From assembly GCA_020057185.1 (NCBI GenBank), contig JAGVGK010000045.1, positions 1-46,594 on the forward strand: a DNA stretch of 46,594 nt. The letters run 5' to 3'. Numbering within the stretch: the first letter of the stretch is position 1; every line of letters starts with the position of its first letter. The DNA is from Minisyncoccota bacterium. GTDB taxonomy: Bacteria; Patescibacteriota; Minisyncoccia; Phycocordibacterales; JACOZG01. Shown one piece after another: positions 31,339 to 38,398 of this stretch. Position numbers and translations under genes: made by a program. The notes under the pieces are model-generated. The model was not told where the DNA came from. It made no database searches and saw only the letters and a list, made by a program, of their open reading frames with translations.

Positions 31339-32756
31339 AAATTTTTCCCTAAATCCAGTATTTCATCAATTCTGATTTGGGCGACAAATTCGGGCACATG
31401 CGAAACGAGAATCATTGCTCCTTGATATTTATCGAGCGCCGACGCGATTAACGGCAGGTGACGGAAGTTGATGTGGTTGGTTGGCTCGTCGAGAATGAGC
31501 AAACCGGGGCGTTCCAAAACCAGTCGCGCGAAAGCCACCAACCCTTTCTGCCCTTCCGAGAGACAGCCGATCTTACTCTTGATTACTTCACCATTAATCA
31601 AGAAGCCGGCGGCGATGCTCCGCATCGCCTGGTCACTCTTATCCGCCATCACCGCCATTAAAGATTCATAAACGGTGTCGTCGAAATTAAGGGTGGAAAA
31701 ATCTTGGCGATAATAACCAACTCTCACTCCCGTCGCGATCATCGCGCCTTTAGCTTTTCCGCGCACCACGGCTTCGAGTAAAGTACTCTTGCCAATACCA
31801 TTAGGTCCAGCGAGTAAAAGATGTTGCCCCCGCCGAAGTGAGACGCCAGAAATATTTATCACCTCACCGACCAAATCATCCTGAACCGGAATCGTGAACG
31901 GCCGAATCGTCTTGTCTTCTCGCCGAACATCCACTTGACTCTCCTCCATCTCGGCGGCATCGGCTCGCATCCGCTTGGCCAAGAGACGCAGACGACCACC
32001 CTTCATGGCGAAAAAGTTGGCCTTCTCCTTCTTGGCAATCGCCTCTTTCGCCAGCCGGGCATTCTGACTATTCTCCTTCGCCACCCGCGCCGCAATTTGC
32101 GTCACCACATCGAAATAATTACCGGCGTACGGCTCAATTTTCCGCGTGTAAATATCGAGATAGAGGACCGAGTCGGTAAATTTGTTTAAGAAATCGGCAT
32201 CATGCGAAATGACCATCACTGTTTTCGGATAATCAATCAAGAATTTGGTCAGATGAAGAATCCCCGCCCGATCAAGATTGTTGGTCGGCTCGTCGAGTAA
32301 GAGTAAATCAGGATCTTGGATTAAAGCCGAAGCCAGTAACAGTCGCCCCTGCTCACCTCCCGAAAAAGATTTCATCACTCGATCATGAACCTTCTTATGT
32401 TCTTTCAAATTCACCACCTCCAGCACGGCGTCAATGCGCGGATCAAGATCGTAAATTTTGGTGGCGAAACATTTTGCAAAAAATTCCCGCACCGTGAGCG
32501 TCAACTGTTCCCGAGGAATCACTTGACATGACAAAGCGATCGTCAAACCATTAACAACATTCACCTTACCCGATTCCGGTTTCAAACCGCCAGCGATGAG
32601 CTGGAAGACCGTGCTTTTACCGGCACCATTTTGCCCCATCAAGGTCACCTTCATCCCGCGCCGAACCGAGAAATTAACCTCGTCTAAAATGGGCTGATTC
32701 GCCCCGTGCTCGAAGGAAACATTCTCGAAAGAAATAATACTTTCCGCTTTTGCCAT
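31335..32756 (-). CDS. ABC-F family ATPase
   Basis: 473-aa soluble protein with two NBDs and no membrane segments. NBD1: Walker A GQNGAGKST, signature SFSGGEQGRLLLASAL, Walker B LLLLDEPTNNLD. NBD2: GPNGIGKST, degenerate signature CLSEGQKGLVAFARLVL, LLILDEPTNHINF. ABC-F proteins act at the ribosomal E site in translation or antibiotic protection. It is shorter than EttA/Uup (about 550 aa) and lacks a C-terminal coiled coil. The ATG overlaps the upstream ArsR stop region, so the two form an operon. Confidence 0.93.
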   Translation of the reverse strand: MAKAESIISFENVSFEHGANQPILDEVNFSVRRGMKVTLMGQNGAGKSTVFQLIAGGLKPESGKVNVVNGLTIALSCQVIPREQLTLTVREFFAKCFATKIYDLDPRIDAVLEVVNLKEHKKVHDRVMKSFSGGEQGRLLLASALIQDPDLLLLDEPTNNLDRAGILHLTKFLIDYPKTVMVISHDADFLNKFTDSVLYLDIYTRKIEPYAGNYFDVVTQIAARVAKENSQNARLAKEAIAKKEKANFFAMKGGRLRLLAKRMRADAAEMEESQVDVRREDKTIRPFTIPVQDDLVGEVINISGVSLRRGQHLLLAGPNGIGKSTLLEAVVRGKAKGAMIATGVRVGYYRQDFSTLNFDDTVYESLMAVMADKSDQAMRSIAAGFLINGEVIKSKIGCLSEGQKGLVAFARLVLERPGLLILDEPTNHINFRHLPLIASALDKYQGAMILVSHVPEFVAQIRIDEILDLGKNF

Positions 32757-32757
32757 A

Positions 32758-33042
32758 TTATATTTGTTGGAACGATTTTAAAAAACGGATAAAGGTTTTG
32801 CCGTAAGGAGACGAGGTATGTTCAACAAATTTACCACGATAATTTTTATTGATCAGCCCTGCTTGATGGAGCCGTCTGGTGTGCTCGCCAATTGTTTTTT
32901 CGTTAACTCGGAGCGTCTCCGTAATCTCTTCCAGGGTTATCCCCTCGCGTTTCGCGACCAAAAGCAGGATCTCAATCCGATGATGATTAGCAACACCCTT
33001 AAAATGCCTCTCCATTTGTTTGGCAGTTTTAATTTTCCCCAT
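32758..33042 (-). CDS. ArsR/HTH winged-helix regulator
   Basis: 94 aa from MGKIKTAKQMERHF. The winged helix core reads HRIEILLLVAKREGITLEEITETLRVNEKTIGEHTRRLHQAGLINKNYRGKFVEHT, as in ArsR-type repressors, but without an obvious metal-binding Cys pair. The ATG is 6 nt from TATAAT; the track start adds five codons. It is coupled to the ABC-F gene, which it may regulate in response to a ribosome-acting ligand (inference). An inverted repeat at 33088-33118 just upstream could be its operator. Confidence 0.88.
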   Translation of the reverse strand: MGKIKTAKQMERHFKGVANHHRIEILLLVAKREGITLEEITETLRVNEKTIGEHTRRLHQAGLINKNYRGKFVEHTSSPYGKTFIRFLKSFQQI

Positions 33043-33048
33043 GTTTCC

Positions 33049-33076
33049 ATTATACACGACAACCCAATATTCTCAA
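33049..33076 (-). promoter_or_regulatory. Promoter of ArsR/ABC-F operon
   Basis: Minus strand TTGAGA, 16 bp, TATAAT, 6 nt before ATG; leaderless with a -35. Confidence 0.65.
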
Positions 33077-33087
33077 GTTTATAAGGA

Positions 33088-33118
33088 TGTTATTTTGTAG
33101 AATTTGTAGAAAATAACA
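33088..33118. repeat. Inverted repeat upstream of ArsR operon
   Basis: TGTTATTTT / AAAATAACA, 9-bp perfect arms with a 13-bp spacer containing TTGTAG twice. A plausible operator for the adjacent regulator, placed upstream of its -35. Confidence 0.5.
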
Positions 33119-33195
33119 ATTGGGAGGAAATTAGCGAATCCCAGTATCACAAGTGATGTCGGCTGTGACGTAGCCACTCTGACCGACGACGACCT

Positions 33196-33660
33196 CTACC
33201 GGCGAATGCCGGAACTGATTGGCGGCGCAGTAACTCCGGCAAACATAATAGGAATCTCTAGCGCATCATCGTGTTCTGGCAAACCCGAGGGGTTGTCTTT
33301 TTTCAAAATCAGAAAACCGCGATTGCTATAGGTATTTTTATCTACCGTGAATGTAAGGGTCGCCTCAAACGGGACGAAGCCTGTCGTCATCCAGTCACCC
33401 TTGGCCTGCGCGATACCTTGGGCAATAATCAATCCATCCCAATTGGTAAGGACGACTGGAAAGCTCGCTTCAAAATACCAATTGCCCCGCGCTTCTCCCG
33501 TAATGGTAAGCGGACTCGAGATGGTCTGATTGAGGCGCGGAGAATCAACTCGGATAATCTTCGCTTGACCAGGTTGGTCGCTCGGTCTCGTTAGCTTCCA
33601 GGACACACCCAAAACCGCGATGACCAAAATGATAATAATTATCGGTAATGTTTTTTTCAT
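33196..33660 (-). CDS. Gmad2 immunoglobulin-like domain protein
   Basis: 154 aa. An N-terminal membrane helix (LPIIIIILVIAVLGVSW) and an extracytoplasmic Gmad2-type domain: DSPRLNQTISSPLTITGEARGNWYFEASFPVVLTNWDG, then AKGDWMTTGFVPFEATLTF and GFLILKKDNPSGLPEHDDALEIPIMF. Gmad2 is an adhesion or cell-wall-associated domain common in CPR surface proteins. The ATG is 6 nt after TGATAAAAT. It lies behind the capA gene in the same direction, 12 bp apart. Confidence 0.92.
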   Translation of the reverse strand: MKKTLPIIIIILVIAVLGVSWKLTRPSDQPGQAKIIRVDSPRLNQTISSPLTITGEARGNWYFEASFPVVLTNWDGLIIAQGIAQAKGDWMTTGFVPFEATLTFTVDKNTYSNRGFLILKKDNPSGLPEHDDALEIPIMFAGVTAPPISSGIRR

Positions 33661-33672
33661 AAAGATATTTTA

Positions 33673-34587
33673 TCATAATTTTGGCTGGTAGGTAGAAGTG
33701 AATTTAATTCTTTGTGATTCTGTTTTCTCTATTTTTTTATCTTTTATTGTGACCTTAAGCATGAGCCCCGATCGCGTGTCCGTCGAAAAATTCTGATCGA
33801 AAACGAAATTACCAAGACTATACGCGATGTAACCATCTTTGTATTTCTCCACTTCTTGCGCCACATGCGGATGATGACCAATCACCAAGTTAGCGCCGGC
33901 ATCGATCACGGCGTGCGCCAACGCTTCTTGCTTCTGATTATGTTTCGTCTCGTATTCATTCCCCCAATGGAACGACACGATGACCAGATCGGCGAGCGTT
34001 TTCGCTTTAGCAATATCTGGAATGATTTGTTTCAGATCCGAAAAGGCGACGGCCGGTTTCGAACTTTCTTTCATAATGCCTGCCGGCGCGAGATCGGTGT
34101 AAGCCAAGAACGCGACTTTAGTCCCCTTCACTTCTCTCACGAGTGGCTGGTGAGCTTCGGCGTAATCAATTCCCCCACCGATATAATCAATTCCATTATT
34201 TCTTAAAATATTTAAAGTGGCGTTGAAAGCGTCACGCCCATAATCCCAGAGGTGATTATTAGCCAGAGATAAAACATCGAAGCCCGCGCCAGTGAGACCG
34301 GCAACCGCACGCGGGTCGACGCGGAAAGAATAAATACTGCCAATCTTCACCCCCTTACTTGAGATCGGTCCCTCAAGATTGCCGATCAGCAAATCCGCTT
34401 CGGCTAAAGTGTCTTTGATTTCTAGAAACGGATACTGCCAATCATTCTTTTTCTCCATCAACCGCCCCACTCCGCGCGAGAGCATAATGTCGCCGACGAA
34501 AACGAGCGTGGCCGGTGGCGCAACTTTCTCGCTCTCGAAATTTACCACTGACCCAACCAGCATTAGCAAAAGCAAACCTAATTTCAT
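33673..34587 (-). CDS. CapA family metallophosphatase-like protein
   Basis: 304 aa with an N-terminal signal or anchor (LGLLLLMLVGSVVNF). PGA_cap (CapA) motifs: FVGDIMLSRGVG, LIGNLEGPIS, SLANNHLWDYG, VSFHWGNEYE, IGHHPHVAQ. The fold is calcineurin-like with metal ligands at these Asp, Asn and His positions. Family members act in poly-gamma-glutamate or other surface polymer biosynthesis; no capBC genes are nearby, so the polymer is uncertain. Third gene of a minus-strand string from 36156. Confidence 0.93.
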   Translation of the reverse strand: MKLGLLLLMLVGSVVNFESEKVAPPATLVFVGDIMLSRGVGRLMEKKNDWQYPFLEIKDTLAEADLLIGNLEGPISSKGVKIGSIYSFRVDPRAVAGLTGAGFDVLSLANNHLWDYGRDAFNATLNILRNNGIDYIGGGIDYAEAHQPLVREVKGTKVAFLAYTDLAPAGIMKESSKPAVAFSDLKQIIPDIAKAKTLADLVIVSFHWGNEYETKHNQKQEALAHAVIDAGANLVIGHHPHVAQEVEKYKDGYIAYSLGNFVFDQNFSTDTRSGLMLKVTIKDKKIEKTESQRIKFTSTYQPKL

Positions 34588-34595
34588 AAAAATCT

Positions 34596-35571
34596 TTAGC
34601 TAATATATTTTCGACTAAGCGAGATGGAGAAATAGCCTAAACCAATAAAAATGAAGCCAAGAATCACCAGTAAAATCGGCCAACTAATCGAATCGGCAAA
34701 ATGTTCATTCGTGATATAGATAAAGTGAGCAACCAAAAACAGCACGCTAATCAATAACACCAAACGACTCCGAATGACAAAAATCGCCAGCGCCATTCCG
34801 CCAATCGTTAGCCCGAAGAAGAGTAATTTCCAAAGATCAAACTCGAAAACACGAGTAAAAGCGGCAACAAAAAAACCAACGCTGCCCAGGAAATTAAGAA
34901 CGGAGACTAAATACCGATTCCATCCTGAACGCCAAGAGTAGGCGAGCAAAAGATAACTTAAACCCACGATCATTGTCAGATAAGCGTACAAATCCTGAAA
35001 CTGATAGAAAGCGCCACCAACCATGGACTCAACCAAGAGATAGATCAGAGCAGTGCCGTTGGCGAGGGCGAAAAAAGTGAGCACCACATTCCGGTGATAA
35101 AAATTAAGCAAAAGATAAAAAAGAAAAATGAAACCGAAAACAATCGTCACTGGCCAAAGCGAAATAAAATTGTAGTCGAATTCATAGAGGGTCACCAACG
35201 CGCCACCGGGAATGAGGAAGCCGGCCAGCCCATGCCAGACTTCCCCGAGATGGCTGGCCGACTTGGTGCGTAAAAAGAAAGAGCCAATTCCTGCTAAAAT
35301 TAAACCGAGAATCAAGGTGACGAAAATCCGCCCGCTGGCGCCGAGATCCTCCCAGATTTGCGCGATGAAAAAGATGAGCCCAAGCAAAGCGACCGCGCCA
35401 CCGAGGATATAAAATAATTTCGTGAGCGAAAAGCGGGATTCATTAAAGGTTCGACCTTTCCCCCCCCAAGGTCGAACCTTGACTAGGGAGCCGATTCACA
35501 ATCTCCTCCCGACTAATCTCACCGGTCAACACTTTAGCTGATAATTCTTGCAATAATTCTTGATTAGTCAT
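34596..35571 (-). pseudogene. Polytopic membrane protein, frame broken at a G8 tract
   Basis: From ATG 35571 the frame reads MTNQELLQELSAKVLTGEIS...LPSQGSTLGGERSNL and stops. The membrane part (KLFYILGGAVALLGLIFFIAQIW onward, about eight helices, 263+ aa) is in the next frame. Removing one G from the G8 at 35460-35467 joins both into one ORF of about 324 aa, resembling DUF2157-like proteins with a short helical N-terminal domain. The G8 lies between 13-bp inverted arms. It could be an assembly error, a real inactivation, a phase-variable switch or a slippage site; the membrane frame is otherwise intact, so recent or conditional loss is likely. Confidence 0.75.
35446..35480. repeat. Inverted repeat enclosing the G8 tract
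   Basis: AAGGTTCGACCTT / AAGGTCGAACCTT, perfect 13-bp arms; the spacer is T plus C8 on the plus strand. Same design as the coding palindrome at 15881. Confidence 0.7.
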
Positions 35572-35586
35572 AATTATTTTGGATTA

Positions 35587-36156
35587 TTACATTTTTAATT
35601 CGCCCACGACCCAACCAATAAACTTGAAATTGTTATCCGAATAATAACGATCATTAGCGCCCAGCAAATCAAGCCGGTGACGCTTGCTCCCCTTGGTCAG
35701 ATAATAACCGTACTGGAACGACCCACCAAAGAAGGGAAAAAATTCCGAGCCACGGTTGTAACCATTATCGATCGAAACCCCGTCGGGTGAAGTGAGCAGT
35801 CCACTCAAACGCAAGCTTTCGGCTTCAGTAAAAGTAATCTCTCGACTCTCATTATTTTTCGTATCATGAACAAACAAACGGGGAAGATACCGGCCGTTTG
35901 CCAAAACGGCTGTTTGAGTCACCAGTCCCCCATTTTCCACTTGGTATAAACTATTGAGAAAAGCGTTACAATTTTGTGGATAATCTGGATAATACTGATA
36001 ATCGCCCGACCCATTATCACAAGTCGCATAGACGAAATTATATTGCGTCGAGAGGAAAACACCGGGCAGATAAACACTCACCGCCAATCCGATAATCAGC
36101 AGGATTGGCAACATAAAAGCCAAAATCACCACAATATTTTTCTTGATGAAGATCAT
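35587..36156 (-). CDS. Membrane-anchored hypothetical protein
   Basis: 189 aa with one N-terminal helix (IVVILAFMLPILLIIGLAVSVYL) and an extracytoplasmic domain with a Cys pair (ATCDNGSGDY...PQNCNAFL, likely disulfide) and aromatic-rich C-terminus (FFPFFGGSFQYGYYLTKG, NFKFIGWVVGELKM). No family recognised. It leads a minus-strand string with the broken membrane gene, capA and Gmad2, so a cell-surface role is plausible. The ATG is 6 nt from TAAAAT. Confidence 0.75.
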   Translation of the reverse strand: MIFIKKNIVVILAFMLPILLIIGLAVSVYLPGVFLSTQYNFVYATCDNGSGDYQYYPDYPQNCNAFLNSLYQVENGGLVTQTAVLANGRYLPRLFVHDTKNNESREITFTEAESLRLSGLLTSPDGVSIDNGYNRGSEFFPFFGGSFQYGYYLTKGSKRHRLDLLGANDRYYSDNNFKFIGWVVGELKM

Positions 36157-36162
36157 CCTTTA

Positions 36163-36177
36163 ATTTTATGCTAAAAT
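36163..36177. promoter_or_regulatory. Symmetric divergent -10 element
   Basis: ATTTTA-TGC-TAAAAT palindrome. Each half is a -10 box exactly 6 nt from a start codon, ATG 36156 on the minus strand and ATG 36184 on the plus strand, so one 15-bp element could drive two leaderless genes. Confidence 0.6.
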
Positions 36178-36183
36178 CGAGTA

Positions 36184-37155
36184 ATGCACAACACCGTTGT
36201 CAAACAAGGGCCTATGGTCTTCTTGAAGGATGTGTTGGTGATGGAATTGGTTGCTTTTGCTCTTCTCTTCTTCGCCTCGTTCGTGAAAAATTATGAACTG
36301 CTCTACCAAGAGTGGAACTTAACTCAATATCTTCGTTATGACATTTTTATCCTGATTGGGGCTTCTCTCTTTCAATTATTCTATCTCACCACCTTATTCA
36401 TCAACTGGTATTTCTTATCTTTCGAAATTAGCGCCAAAGAAATTACCAAAAAGTCCGGTCTCTTCTTCCGGCGACAAAAATCAGTCAGCTTGGCCGATGT
36501 GGTGACGATTGAAACTTATCAATCATTTTTTGATCGCCGAATCAATCACGCGACCATCATTATTGAACATCGCGATGGTCGCGTTACCAAAATAAGAAAT
36601 GTGGCCGATTGGGATGAAAATGTGAAAATTATCAAGCGCGCCGTCGCAAACCTGACCGATCATCAATCGGCGCCCGACATTCAAACTCTGCTCCAACAAG
36701 GCGAAGGCGCAAACTTGGAATTCAAAGCTTCTCTCCGCTATGACCTTCGCAAAAATGAAGTGAGCAAAGAAATCGAACGAGCGATTATGAAAGCCGTGGT
36801 CGGTTTCCTCAACGCTGACGGCGGAACAATTCTCATTGGCGTCAACGATACTGGCACGGTTTGCGGACTGAAGAATGATTATCAAAGTCTATCCAAGAAA
36901 AACCGTGATGGCTTCGAGAATCATTTCGCCACTTTGCTAAAAACAATAGTCGGTCTCCCCTTCGCTAAATATGTGCAAACTTATTTTGATAATATTGCCG
37001 GTGAAGATGTTTGTCACATCCGAGTGCACGCCGGCCACAAACCCGCTTATTTAAAAAATAATAATCGAGAAGAATTCTTCGTCCGCGTCGGCAATTCCAC
37101 CCAGCCCTTCTCAATGAGCGACACCGCCGATTACATCAAAACGCATTTTGTTTAA
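36184..37155 (+). CDS. bPH2-like membrane domain fused to AlbA_2 domain
   Basis: 323 aa. Two N-terminal helices (VLVMELVAFALLFFASFV; YDIFILIGASLFQLFYLTTLF), then a PH-like segment (LSFEISAKEITKKSGLFFRRQKSVSLADVVTIETY, about 80-155), then from residue 165 an AlbA_2/Schlafen-type domain (EGANLEFKASLRYDLRKN, FLNADGGTILIGVNDTGTVCGL, FFVRVGNSTQPFS). AlbA_2 domains bind nucleic acid and appear in stress and defence regulators; fused to membrane helices it could tether that activity to the membrane. The function is unestablished. Confidence 0.88.
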   Translation: MHNTVVKQGPMVFLKDVLVMELVAFALLFFASFVKNYELLYQEWNLTQYLRYDIFILIGASLFQLFYLTTLFINWYFLSFEISAKEITKKSGLFFRRQKSVSLADVVTIETYQSFFDRRINHATIIIEHRDGRVTKIRNVADWDENVKIIKRAVANLTDHQSAPDIQTLLQQGEGANLEFKASLRYDLRKNEVSKEIERAIMKAVVGFLNADGGTILIGVNDTGTVCGLKNDYQSLSKKNRDGFENHFATLLKTIVGLPFAKYVQTYFDNIAGEDVCHIRVHAGHKPAYLKNNNREEFFVRVGNSTQPFSMSDTADYIKTHFV

Positions 37156-37156
37156 A
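37135..37156 (+). repeat. 22-bp direct repeat, copy 1
   Basis: ATCAAAACGCATTTTGTTTA plus AA at the 3' end of the AlbA_2 gene, including its stop. It matches 37901-37922 at 20 of 22 bases. Confidence 0.5.
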
Positions 37157-37175
37157 TCCGTGTTCAAGCCAAAAA

Positions 37176-37853
37176 TCACCAAGCGATTTTTTCACCCAAT
37201 TTCCAAAATTGTCCAGATTCTTTGACGGTGGTCACTAATTGAAAAATATCGTTGGCGGCTTGTTCCGGTTCACGATCCGGCTTTTCTGTCTCAGTTGAGA
37301 CCGAGTAACCCATATCAGTCTTTACCCAGCCCGGCGCCAATGAGGAAACAACCATGCCTCGAGTTTGCAATCGGAAAGCTAAGTGGCGTGTATACATATT
37401 CAAGGCAACTTTGGCGAGACGATAACCGATAACTGATTCGTCATCAATCGGAATAGACATTGCTCCATATCCGGAATCGATATTCACAATCTGGCTACCT
37501 TTGAAAAATAACGGCAGCAGGCGTTCCGTCAGATCAATTACTCCGACTAGATTAATTTCCAAAGTTTTTCTAATTTTAATCGGATCAGCAACGATATCAT
37601 TGGTATCGAGAAGAACGCCAGCATTATTAATCAGCGCATCAAGAGGAAACGCGAGATCAATAATTTGGCTCGCGACCTTCGCCACGCTCGATGAATCACC
37701 CTGATCATATTGAATGGAAATTAGATCAGGGTGATTCATATCAATTGGCGAATTAAGATAAGTGCCAATTACTCGCCAGCCTTCAGCTAAAAATTTCTTG
37801 ACCGTGGCTAATCCGATTCCCCGACTAGCGCCAGTGATAATTACCGTTTTCAT
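37176..37853 (-). CDS. Short-chain dehydrogenase/reductase
   Basis: 225-aa classical SDR. NAD(P) motif TGASRGIGLA (about 6-15), NNAG (INNAGVLLDTN), catalytic Ser in IVNIDSGYGAMS and YRLAK (Y-x-x-x-K), then PGWVKTDMG. An Arg in ASRGIG with no acidic residue at the end of strand 2 is compatible with NADP. Substrate unknown. It is flanked by 22-bp imperfect direct repeats (37135, 37901), hinting at insertion between them. The ATG is 7 nt after TGCTATTAT. Confidence 0.93.
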   Translation of the reverse strand: MKTVIITGASRGIGLATVKKFLAEGWRVIGTYLNSPIDMNHPDLISIQYDQGDSSSVAKVASQIIDLAFPLDALINNAGVLLDTNDIVADPIKIRKTLEINLVGVIDLTERLLPLFFKGSQIVNIDSGYGAMSIPIDDESVIGYRLAKVALNMYTRHLAFRLQTRGMVVSSLAPGWVKTDMGYSVSTETEKPDREPEQAANDIFQLVTTVKESGQFWKLGEKIAW

Positions 37854-37860
37854 ACTACTA

Positions 37861-37869
37861 ATAATAGCA
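37861..37869 (-). promoter_or_regulatory. Extended -10 promoter of SDR gene
   Basis: Minus strand TGCTATTAT, 7 nt before ATG 37853; leaderless type. Confidence 0.55.
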
Positions 37870-37900
37870 AAAATTATCCCTCTGTTCCAGCTTCATTAAT

Positions 37901-37922
37901 ATCAAAACACATTTTGGTTAAA
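37901..37922 (+). repeat. 22-bp direct repeat, copy 2
   Basis: Near-copy of the 3' end of the AlbA_2 gene, located in the intergenic space on the far side of the SDR gene. Confidence 0.5.
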
Positions 37923-37969
37923 CATTCATCTGAATATCCGTTTTTGCTTTATTCTCCTATTCGCGCGAA

Positions 37970-38383
37970 TTAGAGAAGAGATTTTATTTTTGTTTGGATT
38001 GCAGTTAAAATACTTTCAGAAATTTTAAAATTATGGTCGGTTTTATAATTATGACCCCATAGTTTATCTTCAAAAATGACACCCAGAAATTCCCTAGCTT
38101 TTGCATAGCGGGGAATAAAATGGCCGTGTAAGTGTCTCATTTCATTGCCGAGAAAGGAATAATTAAACCAATCAGGACTAAAAGCTTTCGTCACAGCATT
38201 TTTAAGATCATCAAGAATTACAAATAGTTCTTTCTGTTCTTCAGAAGTCGCCTCGGTTAGATCCAAAGCCTTTTCTCTTTTGCACCATACAATACACCGC
38301 CCGAGATAACTTTGATTCTCATTAATGTATATAGACCAAAGTGCGTAATCCTTAATCAAAAATTTTGAGTAATCATCTGTCAT
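37970..38383 (-). CDS. HIT-family hydrolase
   Basis: 137 aa. The histidine-triad motif HLHGHFIP (H-x-H-x-H) is at about residue 92, with an upstream substrate segment (ENQSYLGRCIVWCKREKALDLTEATSEEQKEL). It is predicted to bind and hydrolyse nucleoside phosphate derivatives. The third motif position has Phe-Ile-Pro, so the triad is intact. The C-terminus is short. An AT-rich -10 (TATGAT) lies 9 nt before the ATG. Confidence 0.9.
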   Translation of the reverse strand: MTDDYSKFLIKDYALWSIYINENQSYLGRCIVWCKREKALDLTEATSEEQKELFVILDDLKNAVTKAFSPDWFNYSFLGNEMRHLHGHFIPRYAKAREFLGVIFEDKLWGHNYKTDHNFKISESILTAIQTKIKSLL

Positions 38384-38398
38384 ATATTTTCTATCATA

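Noticed and set aside
33186-33210. Stretch GACGACCTCTAC resembling the DGR TR, considered as a second VR.
   Set aside because: Only a 12-base match, no flanking similarity and no target-like ORF; expected by chance given the repeat length and window size.
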